Below are positions 20,780 to 31,054 of a DNA stretch of 64,000 bases, piece by piece (the stretch's first letter is position 1; every line of letters starts with the position of its first letter). The stretch covers positions 1,120,473-1,184,472 of the forward strand of contig JASNZV010000001.1 of NCBI GenBank assembly GCA_048499455.1. Reading direction: 5' to 3'. Below the pieces are notes generated by a model. That model was not told where the DNA came from. It did not search any database and saw only the letters and a program-made list of their open reading frames with translations. A program made the position numbers and the translations under genes. This DNA comes from CFX5 sp023384495. Lineage in GTDB: Bacteria > Chloroflexota > Anaerolineae > Caldilineales > Caldilineaceae.

Positions 20780-20811
20780 CCAACTGGACAGGTTGAAGCC
20801 TGTCTAGTTGG
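20780..20811. repeat. 13-bp stem hairpin upstream of universal stress protein gene
   Basis: CCAACTGGACAGG (20780-20792), loop TTGAAG, CCTGTCTAGTTGG (20799-20811): fully paired in RNA, counting one G-U. A second small perfect hairpin, GCGCAT-CAAA-ATGCGC, lies at 20676-20691. No T-run follows. Both lie 140 to 275 bases upstream of the next start codon and could be part of a long leader or a separate small RNA. Confidence 0.5.
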
Positions 20812-20950
20812 TGGGCGACGCGGTTGTCAAGCTATGGTATGCTGGCTATGGAGGCAGCGGCCTCTCGGTAATTGATTTGACGCGCCTTATGCGCTCGTTG
20901 GTGCGAGCTGCATAGAGCGGTAAAGATAGAAGAGAATTGGAGGTGCAAAC

Positions 20951-21484
20951 ATGCCTCGCAACAAGGTGTTGATTCCCCTGGATGGCTCTGAATTCAGTGA
21001 GGCCATTCTCCCGGTTGTGCGCCGCTACTTGCGGCCTGAGGAGACCGAATTGATCCTCTTTCAGGTTGCAGACGCTCCAGCCGCTGGCACGGGCGGCATC
21101 GCCGACCTGGTTGCCGATAGAAGCCTGCATCACTCGACCCTGTTTCGCCTTTCTCCAGCGCAGGTGGAGCAGGCGATGCATCCGACCTATGCCAGCCAGA
21201 TCGAGGATACAATCGCCATCGATCTGGAGAGCAAATTGCTGCCCCTGGCCAATGAATTGCGGGCTGCCGGCTATACCGTCACGACCGAGATCGGTTTTGG
21301 CGACCCGGCGCGCGCAATCGAGCAGTATATCCGCTACCACGCCATCGACCTGGTGGCGATGACCACCCACGGGCGCACAGGGCTTCAACGTGCGCTGCTC
21401 GGGAGCGTGGCCGGGCATGTGCTGCGTCACGCCGTTGTCCCGATCCTGCTCTTGCACCCGTTTGACCGACGGAGCATTAGCTAA
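20951..21484 (+). CDS. Universal stress protein (UspA family)
   Basis: A 177-residue single Usp domain: KVLIPLDGSEFSEAILPVV at the start and LVAMTTHGRTGLQRALLGSVAGHVLRHA near the end. The latter carries the ATP-binding G-x2-G-x9-GS motif in textbook form. A middle insertion (about 50-75, SLHHSTLFRLSPAQVEQAMH) makes it longer than the usual 140-150 residues. GGAGG precedes the ATG. It is separated from the ferredoxin oxidoreductase operon by a strong inverted repeat, so it may be transcribed alone. Confidence 0.9.
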   Translation: MPRNKVLIPLDGSEFSEAILPVVRRYLRPEETELILFQVADAPAAGTGGIADLVADRSLHHSTLFRLSPAQVEQAMHPTYASQIEDTIAIDLESKLLPLANELRAAGYTVTTEIGFGDPARAIEQYIRYHAIDLVAMTTHGRTGLQRALLGSVAGHVLRHAVVPILLLHPFDRRSIS

Positions 21485-21495
21485 ACTGTGGTTGC

Positions 21496-21551
21496 TTTGA
21501 AAACGCACATTGGGACCCGGCCAAAACTGCAAAGAAATGCGCGTTTTCAAA
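21496..21551. terminator. 16-bp inverted repeat between stress protein and oxidoreductase operon
   Basis: TTTGAAAACGCACATT (21496-21511) and AATGCGCGTTTTCAAA (21536-21551) pair with one mismatch, 12 bases after the stress-protein stop and 35 bases before the next start. The arm ends are A/T-rich, so it could terminate the first gene. It could equally be an operator or attenuator for the oxidoreductase operon. Confidence 0.5.
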
Positions 21552-21585
21552 CAGAGCCGAGTATAGCGTCCAGAAAGGAGACGGC

Positions 21586-21844
21586 ATGATCAAGGGCACA
21601 GTCACGATCCAAAGTGAGCGGTGCAAAGGGTGCCAGTTGTGCATCCTTGCCTGCCCGCAAGGAGTGATCCGCCTGTCGGGCTGCTATAACAGCCGGGGAT
21701 ATCACACAGTGCGCCTGGACGAGACGGACCGCCACTGCACGGGGTGCGCCGTGTGCGCGTTGATCTGCCCCGACAGCGTTTTCACCGTCTATCGCGAAAC
21801 GAGCCGTTCACCCGCAATGGGCGCCGGCGCAAAAGGAGGCCGCA

Positions 21845-21873
<29 letters not shown>
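21586..21873 (+). CDS. 2-oxoacid:ferredoxin oxidoreductase delta (ferredoxin-like) subunit
   Basis: A 95-residue protein with two [4Fe-4S] motifs, CKGCQLCILACP near the start and CTGCAVCALICPD near residue 50. It accepts electrons from the catalytic subunits and passes them to free ferredoxin. AAGGAGA precedes the ATG. Its last nine or so codons overlap the alpha-subunit gene (29 bases), so its C-terminus beyond about residue 75 is probably not conserved. First gene of a delta-alpha-beta-gamma operon. Confidence 0.88.
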
Positions 21874-22909
<1,036 letters not shown>

Positions 22910-22911
22910 TG

Positions 22912-23733
22912 ATGAAACAAGCACTGTTGGTGAGGCCGGCGCCCGCGGTCAATGGAACACCGGCGGAGATGGCCGTTGTCTATCAGCGCCCCCAAAGCCT
23001 GTGTGATGTGCCCACCCACTACTGCCCCGGCTGCACCCACGGCATCATCCACCGTTTGATCGCCGAGGTGATCGACGAGTTGGGCGTGCGCGAGCGCACC
23101 ATCTGTGTGGCGCCGGTTGGGTGCGCCGTCTTCGCCTATGCCTATTTCAACCTGGATGGCTGCGTGGCCGCCCACGGTCGCGCACCGGCCATGGCGACGG
23201 GGCTGAAGCGGGTCATGCCCGGCCACATCATCTTCACCTACCAAGGTGACGGCGATCTGGCGGCTATTGGCGGCAACGAGATCATGCACGCCGCAGGCCG
23301 GGGCGAAAATATCAGCGTCTTTTTTGTCAACAACGCCAACTATGGCATGACCGGCGGGCAAATGGCGCCCACGACCCTGCCCGGCCAGGTCACGACCACG
23401 ACCCAGCATGGCCGCACTGCACAGTTGCATGGCCATCCCTTGCATATCACTGAGATGCTGGCGACGCTGCCCGGCGTGGCCTATGCCGTACGCCGCTCCG
23501 TCCATTCGGTGGCCGAAATCCGCAAGACGAAAAAGGCGATCCGGCTGGCGTTGCAGGCGCAGATGGAGGGTCTCGGCTTTAGCATCGTCGAAATCCTGAG
23601 CGCCTGCCCGGTCAACTGGCATTTGGAACCGACCGCAGCGCTCGACTATATCCGGGACGAGATGACGCCAGTCTTCCCGCTAGGCGATTTCAAGAATCTC
23701 ATGCAGGGGGGTGAATGGAAACCTCAATCGTGA
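22912..23733 (+). CDS. 2-oxoacid:ferredoxin oxidoreductase beta (thiamine diphosphate-binding) subunit
   Basis: A 273-residue beta subunit. It holds the thiamine diphosphate motif from GDGDLAAIGGNE to VNNANYGMTGGQ and the cysteines in HYCPGCTHG that bind the proximal [4Fe-4S] cluster. Two ATGs sit at 22909 and 22912; the second is better spaced from GGAGG (22901-22905). The last 19 bases overlap the gamma gene. Catalytic partner of the alpha subunit. Confidence 0.9.
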   Translation: MKQALLVRPAPAVNGTPAEMAVVYQRPQSLCDVPTHYCPGCTHGIIHRLIAEVIDELGVRERTICVAPVGCAVFAYAYFNLDGCVAAHGRAPAMATGLKRVMPGHIIFTYQGDGDLAAIGGNEIMHAAGRGENISVFFVNNANYGMTGGQMAPTTLPGQVTTTTQHGRTAQLHGHPLHITEMLATLPGVAYAVRRSVHSVAEIRKTKKAIRLALQAQMEGLGFSIVEILSACPVNWHLEPTAALDYIRDEMTPVFPLGDFKNLMQGGEWKPQS

Positions 23734-24278
23734 TTGCCGGTTTTGGTGGCCAGGGCGCGCTCTTTGCCGGCCAGTTGTTGGCCTACGCCGCCATGCAGCA
23801 AGACAAGGAAGTGACCTGGCTGCCATCCTACGGGCCGGAGATGCGTGGCGGCACGGCCCATTGCACGGTGGTGATTGGCGACGAGCCCATCGCCTCGCCC
23901 CTGGTGCGGCAGCCCGACTGTGTGGTTGCACTGAATCTGCCCTCGGCGGACAAGTATGAGCCGCGCGTGAAACCGGGGGGTCTCTTCCTGGTCAACAGCA
24001 GTCTGGTCACCCGGCCCCTAACCCGCCAAGACGTGACAGCTACACTGATCCCAGCGAACGAGCTGGCGGAGAAGGCGGGCGACCTGCGCGTGGCCAATCT
24101 GGTGATGTTGGGGGCGCTCATCGCCCTTTCTGGCGTGTTGCCATTGGGCGCTGTCGATGCGGCCCTGGAATCCTGGCTGCCGGAGCGCCACCGTGCGCTG
24201 CTGGAGCCAAACCGCCGCGCCCTCCACGAAGGGGCGCTCTACGTGCTGACACTGGTGAATTCACATGAGCACACGTAA
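23715..24278 (+). CDS. 2-oxoacid:ferredoxin oxidoreductase gamma subunit
   Basis: A 187-residue subunit of the pyruvate ferredoxin oxidoreductase gamma family: start IVIAGFGGQGALFAGQLLAYAAM and the characteristic WLPSYGPEMRGGTAHCTVVI, then DCVVALNLPSADKYEPRVKPGG. It completes the four-subunit enzyme and is thought to help bind CoA. It overlaps the beta gene by 19 bases and the acyl-CoA synthetase gene by 14 bases, so all are translationally coupled. Confidence 0.9.
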   Translation: METSIVIAGFGGQGALFAGQLLAYAAMQQDKEVTWLPSYGPEMRGGTAHCTVVIGDEPIASPLVRQPDCVVALNLPSADKYEPRVKPGGLFLVNSSLVTRPLTRQDVTATLIPANELAEKAGDLRVANLVMLGALIALSGVLPLGAVDAALESWLPERHRALLEPNRRALHEGALYVLTLVNSHEHT

Positions 24279-26496
24279 TTTTGAAGCGCTTTTCAACCCC
24301 CAATCGGTGGCGCTCTTTGGCGCCAGCAACCGGCCGCGCAGCGTAGGCGCCACGGTGATGCGCAACCTGTTGGCCGGCGGTTTTGCCGGGCCGATCTTGC
24401 CCGTGAACCCCAAGCACAAGGCGGTTGCCGGCGTGTTGGCCTATCCCAACGTGGCGAGCCTGCCGTTGACGCCTGACCTTGCCGTGATCTGCACGCCGCC
24501 CCGCACCGTGCCCGGCCTGGTCACCGAGCTTGGCCGGCGCGGCACACAGGCGGCGGTGGTGATCACCGCCGGGTTGGACCAGGAGCGCGACCCCCAGGGG
24601 CAGACGCTGCAACAGGCCACGCGGGCAGCCGCTCGCGCCTACGGTGTGCGTCTGCTTGGCCCCAATTGTGTCGGCCTGTTGGTTCCCGGCATTGGGTTGA
24701 ACGCCAGCTTTGCTCACACCCAGCCGCTGCCCGGCAATATCGCCTTTGTGACGCAGTCGGGTGCGCTGGCGACCGTGGTGCTAGACTGGGCCAAGGCCGA
24801 TGGCATTGGTTTTTCCAGTTTTATCTCGTTGGGCAACAGCGTGGATATCGATTTTGGAGACGTACTGGAGTATCTGGGCCGTGACCCGGCGACGCAGGCC
24901 GTTCTGCTCTACATCGAATCGATCCGGGATGCGCCGAAATTTATGAAGGCGGCGCAGGCGGCGGCCCGCACCAAGCCGATCATTGCAGTCAAGGCGGGCC
25001 GGGTGAACGAAGGCGCCCAGGCTGCCTTTTCGCACACCGGTGCGCTGGCCGGCGCCGACGATGTCTTTGAGGCGGCGCTGCGCCGCGCCGGCATCCTGCG
25101 CGTTGACACCATCGAGGATCTTTTCAATGCAGTGGCGACGCTGGCCCGCACCCGGCCTTTGCAGGGCGAACGCCTGGCCATTTTCACCAATGGCGGCGGC
25201 CCCGGCGTGATGGCCACCGACGCCCTGATCCTGCGCGGCGGCGAGCTGGCGTCACTCTCCCCGGCGACCCTAGAGCGGCTGGATGGCTTCCTGCCAGCCA
25301 ACTGGTCACACGGCAACCCGGTCGATATTATCGGCGATGCGCTGCCGCCGCGCTATGTGCAGACCTTACAGGCGCTGCTCGACGACCCCGGCGCCGATGC
25401 CGTCCTCTTTATCCACTCGCCGTCGGCCATTGTGCCCAGCCATGAGATCGCCAGCGAGTTGGCACCGACCATCCAGGCGGCCCAGCGTAACGTGTTGACC
25501 TGCTGGCTGGGCCGCGAGAGCACGGCAGCCGCCCGCCACATCTGCGCCGAGGCTGGCATCCCCACTTATGATTCGCCAGAAGACGCGGTGGACGCCTTCT
25601 TGCAGATGGTCCACTACCGGCGCACTCAGGCGTTGTTATTGGAAGAGACGAGGCCCAGTGCGCCAGCAGCAGGAGCCTCGGATGCCGAACAGGCGCGCGC
25701 TGTTATCGAAGGTGTGCTCAAAACGGGGCGTGACCTCCTGACCGAACTGGAAGCCAAAGCGGTATTAGACGCCTATCACATCCCAACCGTCACGACGCGG
25801 TTTGCCAGGACGCCGGATGAATGCGCCGCCCTGGCCGCCGAGATGGGCGGCCCGCTGGCGCTCAAGATCGTCTCGCCGGAGATCACCCACAAGAGCGATG
25901 TCGGTGGGGTGATGCTCGACCTGGAGACGCCAGCCGCGGTGCGGGCGGCGGCAGTGGCGATGCAGTGCCGCGTGGGTGCTGCGCGGCCCGATGCGATGAT
26001 CACCGGCTTTAGCGTGCAGACGATGGCGCGGCGGCCTCACGCCCACGAGCTGATCATCGGCGTCGCGACCGACCCCATCTTTGGCCCGGTGATCCTCTTT
26101 GGCCAGGGGGGCGGCGCGGTGGAGGTGATCGGCGACCGGGCGGTGGCGCTGCCGCCGCTCGATCGGGGTGGGGTGCGCGATCTCGTAGCCCGTACCCGTG
26201 TCGCCAGGTTGCTGGCTGGCTATCGCAACCAGCCGCCTGCGGATATGGTTGCGATCTATAGCACGCTGCTGAAGGTGGCCCAAATGATTGCAGACCTTCC
26301 GGAGATCTACGAACTGGACATCAATCCGCTTCTGGCCGATGACCAGGGCGTTCTGGCGCTCGACGCCCGCCTGCGCGTGCGCCCCAAGCTACCCACAGCA
26401 AGGAATTTGATCGTGCCCCCGAAAATTACCGACAAGAGGAAAGGCGCCGCCCATTACAGGCGCCGAGTTGAGAACGCTGATCGCTCTTTTCAGTAA
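24265..26496 (+). CDS. ADP-forming acyl-CoA synthetase (acetate--CoA ligase, ADP-forming, fused alpha-beta)
   Basis: A 743-residue fusion. Residues 1-130 form the CoA-binding Rossmann domain (LFGASNRPRSVGATVMRNLL). The middle has two succinyl-CoA ligase-like domains with the phosphohistidine-type segment AFSHTGALAGADD. The C-terminal ATP-grasp domain (about 520-715) has GGPLALKIVSPEITHKSDVGGV and EIYELDINPLLADD. It converts acyl-CoA plus ADP and phosphate to acid plus CoA and ATP, giving ATP from the acyl-CoA made by the oxidoreductase encoded just upstream. A protein lysine acetyltransferase of the same fold would carry a GNAT domain, which is absent. About 140 bases of this gene recur, broken, at 32639-32777. 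Confidence 0.9.
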   Translation: MSTRNFEALFNPQSVALFGASNRPRSVGATVMRNLLAGGFAGPILPVNPKHKAVAGVLAYPNVASLPLTPDLAVICTPPRTVPGLVTELGRRGTQAAVVITAGLDQERDPQGQTLQQATRAAARAYGVRLLGPNCVGLLVPGIGLNASFAHTQPLPGNIAFVTQSGALATVVLDWAKADGIGFSSFISLGNSVDIDFGDVLEYLGRDPATQAVLLYIESIRDAPKFMKAAQAAARTKPIIAVKAGRVNEGAQAAFSHTGALAGADDVFEAALRRAGILRVDTIEDLFNAVATLARTRPLQGERLAIFTNGGGPGVMATDALILRGGELASLSPATLERLDGFLPANWSHGNPVDIIGDALPPRYVQTLQALLDDPGADAVLFIHSPSAIVPSHEIASELAPTIQAAQRNVLTCWLGRESTAAARHICAEAGIPTYDSPEDAVDAFLQMVHYRRTQALLLEETRPSAPAAGASDAEQARAVIEGVLKTGRDLLTELEAKAVLDAYHIPTVTTRFARTPDECAALAAEMGGPLALKIVSPEITHKSDVGGVMLDLETPAAVRAAAVAMQCRVGAARPDAMITGFSVQTMARRPHAHELIIGVATDPIFGPVILFGQGGGAVEVIGDRAVALPPLDRGGVRDLVARTRVARLLAGYRNQPPADMVAIYSTLLKVAQMIADLPEIYELDINPLLADDQGVLALDARLRVRPKLPTARNLIVPPKITDKRKGAAHYRRRVENADRSFQ

Positions 26497-26578
26497 CGCT
26501 TGACATTGACTCCAATCGCGCATATCCTCGTATCTGGCGGACCAATCATTACGGATGGCCGTGTGGATCATCTGTTCT

Positions 26579-26605
26579 GAAAACGGGGCAAAACAGCGCA
26601 ACACC
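26579..26605. repeat. Dispersed repeat block A (first copy)
   Basis: The 27 bases from GAAAACGGGGCAAAACAG to CGCAACACC match 56610-56636 at 25 of 27 positions. No coding role is visible. It directly precedes a word-built hairpin. The partner block B lies at 26698-26735. Confidence 0.6.
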
Positions 26606-26685
26606 GAGAGCACAGAGACTGCACAGAGAACACGGAGAAAAAGCTCTGGGGGCGCCCTCTGGGCCCCTCGGTATTCTCTGTGTTC
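26602..26685. repeat. Hairpin of CACAGAG/CACGGAG words
   Basis: Tandem words (CACCGAGAGCACAGAGAC, GCACAGAGAACACGGAG) on the left face CTCGGTATTCTCTGTGTTC on the right. The best stem pairs ACAGAGAACACGGAG (26623-26637) with CTCGGTATTCTCTGT (26667-26681), two mismatches. The GC-rich centre includes GGGGGCGCCC. It lies between the acyl-CoA synthetase stop and the kinase gene and may end the upstream operon. Confidence 0.6.
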
Positions 26686-26697
26686 CTGCTGTACGCT

Positions 26698-26735
26698 ATC
26701 ATTTTCATTGTTCGGGTTGTCCGCCGGTTATGATG
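26698..26735. repeat. Dispersed repeat block B (first copy)
   Basis: The 38 bases starting ATCATTTTCATTGTTCGG and ending GGTTATGATG match 56564-56601 at 33 positions, on the same strand. In the second copy blocks A and B lie in the opposite order and much closer together, so the two loci are not simple duplicates. Confidence 0.55.
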
Positions 26736-26777
26736 ACTGTTGTGTACGGGCAATAAAGGCCAGAGCCGGAGCATAGT

Positions 26778-29700
26778 ATGAGCGACGAGACCAATGAGAG
26801 CGAACATGCGCGGTTCTCAGAGGCCACCCCAACGGATGAATCGGACGTGCAATGCACAGTCGTCGGGATCGGCGCCTCGGCTGGCGGCTTACCGGCGTTG
26901 GAGCGATTTTTTGCGGCCATGCCGCCCGACAACGGCATGGCCTTTGTTGTGATCATGCACCTGGCGCCGGAACGAGAGAGTTACCTCGCCTCGCTGTTGC
27001 AGCGCTACACGGCGATGACTGTCATCCAAGTGAATGAGACGACCCCGATTGAACCCAATCGGGTCTATGTCATTCCGCCCAACTGTAACCTGGCCAATAC
27101 GGGCGCGGAACTGCAATTGATCCCGCTTGAGGCCGAACGACAGGCGCGGGCGCCGATTGACTTTTTCTTCCGCACCCTGGCCGAACAACGGGGCGACGGC
27201 GTGGCCGTCATCCTCTCCGGCAGCGGCACCGACGGTGCGTTGGGCATCAAGGCGATCAAAGAGAAAGGGGGCTTGCTCATGGTGCAAGACCCCCTGGAGG
27301 CCGAATACAATGGGATGCCGCAGAGCGCGATTGGCACCGGCCTGGTCGATGTCATTTTGCCCGTGGCCGAGTTGGCGCGCGAACTGCTCCGTTATCAAGA
27401 GAACAAGCAAGTCATCAGACTGCCCGATGAACCGGCTGCCCTCCCCGGCGAAGACCAGGACGCCTTCGACCAGATTCTGGCCCAGCTCCAGCTACGCACC
27501 GGCCACGACTTTAGCCAGTACAAACGGTCGACGCTGCTGCGCCGGATCGGCCGGCGCCTGCAAGTGACGCACAGTACAGATCTAAAAACCTATCTGGATT
27601 TTCTGCGCCGGTCACCGACTGAGGCGAAGGCGCTCTTCCAGGACCTGCTGATCAGCGTGACCAGTTTCTTCCGCGACGCCGAGACCTTTCGCGCTTTGGA
27701 AACAGAGGTAATCCCGCAACTTTTTGCCAACAAGGGCGCTGGAGAAACGCTGCGGGTCTGGGTGGTAGGGTGCGCCAGCGGCGAAGAGGCCTATTCAATC
27801 GCCTTCTTGCTGCTTGAGCAGGCGGCAAAGCTAGAGTATGCGCCCGAAATCCAGATCTTTGCTTCCGACCTGGATGAGCAGGCGTTGCACATTGCGCGCC
27901 AGGGCCTCTACCCGGCCGCTATCGCTGAAGATGTCAGCGAGGAACGGCTTCGACGCTTCTTTCTCAAAGAGGATGACCTCTACCGCGTCAAAGCTGAGGT
28001 GCGCGAACGGGTGCTCTTTGCCCTGCACAGCCTGCTCAAGGACCCGCCCTTCTCTCGCCTCGACCTGGTCAGTTGCCGCAATTTGTTGATCTATCTCCAG
28101 CGCGAGTTGCAGGAGCGGGTCTTTGGAATTCTCCATTACGCCTTGCGTCCAGGCGGCTATCTGTTGCTGGGTAGCGCGGAATCGGCCGAAAGCGCGCCGG
28201 AAGTCTTTACCACCATTGACAAGAAATACCGTATCTATCAGCGCCAACAGCGTGGCGGCGCCCAACCGGTCCTCCCGCCGCTGGCAGCAACGCCGTCGTC
28301 TGTACCGCACTTGCGGCGGGCAGGCGCGGTTCGGCCATCCGTGCGGCGCTCTGAGGTGCAACTACACCAGCAACTGCTCGAGGAATTTGCGCCGCCCAGC
28401 CTGCTGGTGGACGAGCACTTTGCCGTCCTGCATCTTTCCGAGACGGTGGGGCGCTATCTCCTGCATCCGGGGGGTCTCCTTACCGACGATATCACGCGCC
28501 TCATCCGGCCTGAGTTGCAGACTGAACTTCGTTCGGCGCTCTTTGAGGCCTTTGAGCACGACCGGGCTACGATAACCCTGCCCGTACCTGTCCACTTCAA
28601 CGGTTCCCCCCATCTGGTCAGTATGGCCGTGCGGCCACGCCGCCGGGTCGACGAGCCCCCTGTGGCCCTGGTCAGCTTTCTCGAAGACGAGCGGGCAACG
28701 AGGGAAGATCGGCTCGGCAACGCCGAAGTGCGCGAACGCGATACCACCATTCAGCAGTTGGAAGAGGAGTTGAAACGGGCGCGCGAGCAGCTCCAGGCCA
28801 TGATGGAGGAACATGAAACTTCTGAGGAAGAGCTGAGGGCCTCCAACGAGGAGTTGCAGTCGATCAACGAGGAATACAAATCGACGCTTGAAGAACTGGA
28901 GACGAGCAAGGAAGAGCTACAGTCGATCAACGAAGAATTGCAGACGGTGAATCAGGAATTGAAGGGGAAGGTCGAGGAAGTCAGCCAGGCGCACAGCGAT
29001 CTGCAGAACCTGTTGGAGGCGACCGAGATTGCCACGCTCTTCCTGGATCGACAACTGGTCATCAAACGCTACACACCGGGCATCACCGAATTGTTTAGCC
29101 TCATGCCCGGTGACCGGGGCCGCCCAATCGGCCATCTCAAGCCCAGGTTCAACTACGCCGACCTGGAGGCCGATGCCCGGCGCGTGTTGCAGGGTGAGAG
29201 ATTGATAGAACGTGAGGTGCAGAGTGAGAAGGGGCGCTGGTTCCTGGTGCGTATCCGTCCCTACCACACCGCCGATGGCCGCATCGAGGGTGTGGTGATC
29301 ACGTTTTTTGACCTCACCGAGCGCCGGCAAGCCCAGGAACGCTTTCGCCATGTGATCGAACAAGCGCCCAACGGCATGCTTGTGGTTGATGGCGAAGGCA
29401 AAATCGGGCTGGTCAACACCGCGCTGGAGCACACCTTTGGGTATAACCGAGAAGAACTGCTGGGCCAATCGGTTGACCTGTTGGTCTCGCCCCCGCACCG
29501 CGGTGACCATGCGACCTATCGCGTCGGCTACTCCAGCCAGCCCACCGCCCGCCCCATGGGGGTCGGGCGCGACCTGTTTGGACTCCACAAAGACGGTCAC
29601 GAGTTCCCAGTGGAGGTTGGCCTGGCGCCCATCGAAACCGGGCAAGGGGTCACCGTATTGGCTACCGTTGTGGACATCGGCGAGCGCAAGCAGGCCGAAC

Positions 29701-30404
29701 AGAGACAGGCTCGTCTGCTGGCGGAAGTGGAGCAACAGCGCACCCTGCTGCGCACTTTGAACAGAACACTGGCCCGCGCCCAGGAACAGGAACGGCAGGA
29801 GCTGGCCCGCCACCTGCATGACCTGGTCGGGCAGAACCTGACCGCGTTGAACCTCAGTTTGAAGCTGATTCAGACCCAACTTGCTTCCGGAACGGCGGCA
29901 GAGGGAGCCGTTGACGCCAATTTGAATGAGGCGCGCACGCTGGTCGAACAACTGACCGAACAGGTGCGCGATGTCATGTCGGATCTGCGCCCCCCCATGC
30001 TGGCCGACTATGGGTTGTTGGCCGCCTTGCGCTGGTACGCCACGCAATTTGCCCGCCGCACTGGTCTCGCCGTCACGGTGCAGGGCGAGCCATCCTTCCC
30101 GCGCCTGCCGGAAGAGATGGAACAAAATCTGTTCCGGATCGCTCAGGAAGCGTTCAACAACGTGGCAAAACATGCCCAGGCTACTGAGCTGACGATTACC
30201 CTGGCGGCGGAAGAGCAGCATGTGCAGCTCACGTTAGCCGATAATGGTCGTGGGATGGTATTGCCCGACCTGGCCACCGGAGAGCAGTCGGAGGGGTGGG
30301 GGGTGCTCATCATGCGCGAGCGGGTTGAGTCCATGGGTGGCCGGTTTGAGATCCATTCAGCGCCGGCTCAGGGCACGACGATTTCGGTGGAGGTCGCTCG
30401 ATGA
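26778..30404 (+). CDS. CheB-CheR-PAS-histidine kinase fusion protein
   Basis: A 1208-residue cytoplasmic signalling protein. Residues 25-205 are a CheB methylesterase domain with the catalytic triad S34 (GASAGG), H61 and D152 (SGSGTDG). Residues about 228-495 are a CheR methyltransferase with the SAM site VVGCASGEEAYS near 331 and NLLIY. About 650-745 is a long coiled coil (repeated EELQSINEE). Two PAS domains (about 745-860 and 862-980) follow, then a HisKA_3 domain with phospho-acceptor H1014 in ARHLHDLVGQ, and an ATPase domain (NGRGM, GWGVLIMRERV). It likely modifies or senses a receptor-like partner and phosphorylates the NarL-type regulator whose gene overlaps its stop by four bases. No membrane segment is seen. 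Confidence 0.93.
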   Translation: MSDETNESEHARFSEATPTDESDVQCTVVGIGASAGGLPALERFFAAMPPDNGMAFVVIMHLAPERESYLASLLQRYTAMTVIQVNETTPIEPNRVYVIPPNCNLANTGAELQLIPLEAERQARAPIDFFFRTLAEQRGDGVAVILSGSGTDGALGIKAIKEKGGLLMVQDPLEAEYNGMPQSAIGTGLVDVILPVAELARELLRYQENKQVIRLPDEPAALPGEDQDAFDQILAQLQLRTGHDFSQYKRSTLLRRIGRRLQVTHSTDLKTYLDFLRRSPTEAKALFQDLLISVTSFFRDAETFRALETEVIPQLFANKGAGETLRVWVVGCASGEEAYSIAFLLLEQAAKLEYAPEIQIFASDLDEQALHIARQGLYPAAIAEDVSEERLRRFFLKEDDLYRVKAEVRERVLFALHSLLKDPPFSRLDLVSCRNLLIYLQRELQERVFGILHYALRPGGYLLLGSAESAESAPEVFTTIDKKYRIYQRQQRGGAQPVLPPLAATPSSVPHLRRAGAVRPSVRRSEVQLHQQLLEEFAPPSLLVDEHFAVLHLSETVGRYLLHPGGLLTDDITRLIRPELQTELRSALFEAFEHDRATITLPVPVHFNGSPHLVSMAVRPRRRVDEPPVALVSFLEDERATREDRLGNAEVRERDTTIQQLEEELKRAREQLQAMMEEHETSEEELRASNEELQSINEEYKSTLEELETSKEELQSINEELQTVNQELKGKVEEVSQAHSDLQNLLEATEIATLFLDRQLVIKRYTPGITELFSLMPGDRGRPIGHLKPRFNYADLEADARRVLQGERLIEREVQSEKGRWFLVRIRPYHTADGRIEGVVITFFDLTERRQAQERFRHVIEQAPNGMLVVDGEGKIGLVNTALEHTFGYNREELLGQSVDLLVSPPHRGDHATYRVGYSSQPTARPMGVGRDLFGLHKDGHEFPVEVGLAPIETGQGVTVLATVVDIGERKQAEQRQARLLAEVEQQRTLLRTLNRTLARAQEQERQELARHLHDLVGQNLTALNLSLKLIQTQLASGTAAEGAVDANLNEARTLVEQLTEQVRDVMSDLRPPMLADYGLLAALRWYATQFARRTGLAVTVQGEPSFPRLPEEMEQNLFRIAQEAFNNVAKHAQATELTITLAAEEQHVQLTLADNGRGMVLPDLATGEQSEGWGVLIMRERVESMGGRFEIHSAPAQGTTISVEVAR

Positions 30405-31054
30405 CGATTACGATTGTATTGGCCGACGACCACGGCGTTGTGCGCGCCGGGTTGCGCCTTTTGCTCGAATCTCAGCCCGACTTCAAGGTTGTGGGGGAAG
30501 CTGCCGATGGGCATGATGCGTTGCGCGCCGTCGCCCAGTTGAGCCCACACATTGCTGTCATCGATATTGCCATGCCGGGGTTAAACGGCATCGAAGTTGC
30601 GCGTCAGATCCACAGCGAGCACTCTGCGACCCAAGTGATCATCTTGTCGATGTACGCCAATCCCGAACACATCTACCGCGCCTTGCGCGCCGGTGCGCGC
30701 GGTTATGTGCTGAAAGAAGCCGCCGGGGACGAGTTGATCGAAGCGATTCGCACCGTGCAGGCGGGCCGGCGCCATTTGAGCGCTAAAATTATCGATGAGT
30801 TTATCGACGACTACATCGACCAGCGGCTGCTGATGGAAATCGAAGACCCGGTGGAGCGGTTGTCCAGCCGTGAGCGCGAGGTGCTGCAACTGGTGGTGGA
30901 AGGCAACTCAACCGCAGAGATTGCCGAGCGGCTTTTTCTGTCACCGAAGACGGTGGACACCTATCGCAGCCGGCTCATGCAAAAATTGGGAATCACCGAT
31001 TTGCCCCAACTGGTCCTCTTTGCCCTCCGGAACGGGATCATCTCGTCCGACTAG
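30401..31054 (+). CDS. NarL/FixJ-family response regulator
   Basis: A 217-residue regulator: receiver with D9-D10 and phospho-acceptor D55 (VIDIAMPG), conserved Lys in GYVLKEAAG, and a LuxR-type helix-turn-helix (about 150-210, LSSREREVLQLVVEGNS, then SPKTVDTYRSRLMQKLGI). The ATGA overlap with the kinase gene makes it the cognate output of that kinase. Target genes are unknown; the receiver-only genes downstream lie on the same strand. Confidence 0.93.
   Translation: MTITIVLADDHGVVRAGLRLLLESQPDFKVVGEAADGHDALRAVAQLSPHIAVIDIAMPGLNGIEVARQIHSEHSATQVIILSMYANPEHIYRALRAGARGYVLKEAAGDELIEAIRTVQAGRRHLSAKIIDEFIDDYIDQRLLMEIEDPVERLSSREREVLQLVVEGNSTAEIAERLFLSPKTVDTYRSRLMQKLGITDLPQLVLFALRNGIISSD

Larger units (their letters stand above)
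20322..20950. other. Long non-coding region between divergent genes, with several hairpins
   Basis: About 630 bases without a coding gene between the importer operon (leftward) and a stress-protein gene (rightward). It contains an inverted repeat close to the importer start (20346-20416), a small perfect hairpin at 20676-20691 and a 13-bp stem hairpin at 20780-20811, and a tRNA-Leu-like fragment (20504-20530), listed separately. Promoters for both directions must lie here. The amount of structure leaves room for a small RNA. Confidence 0.5.
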
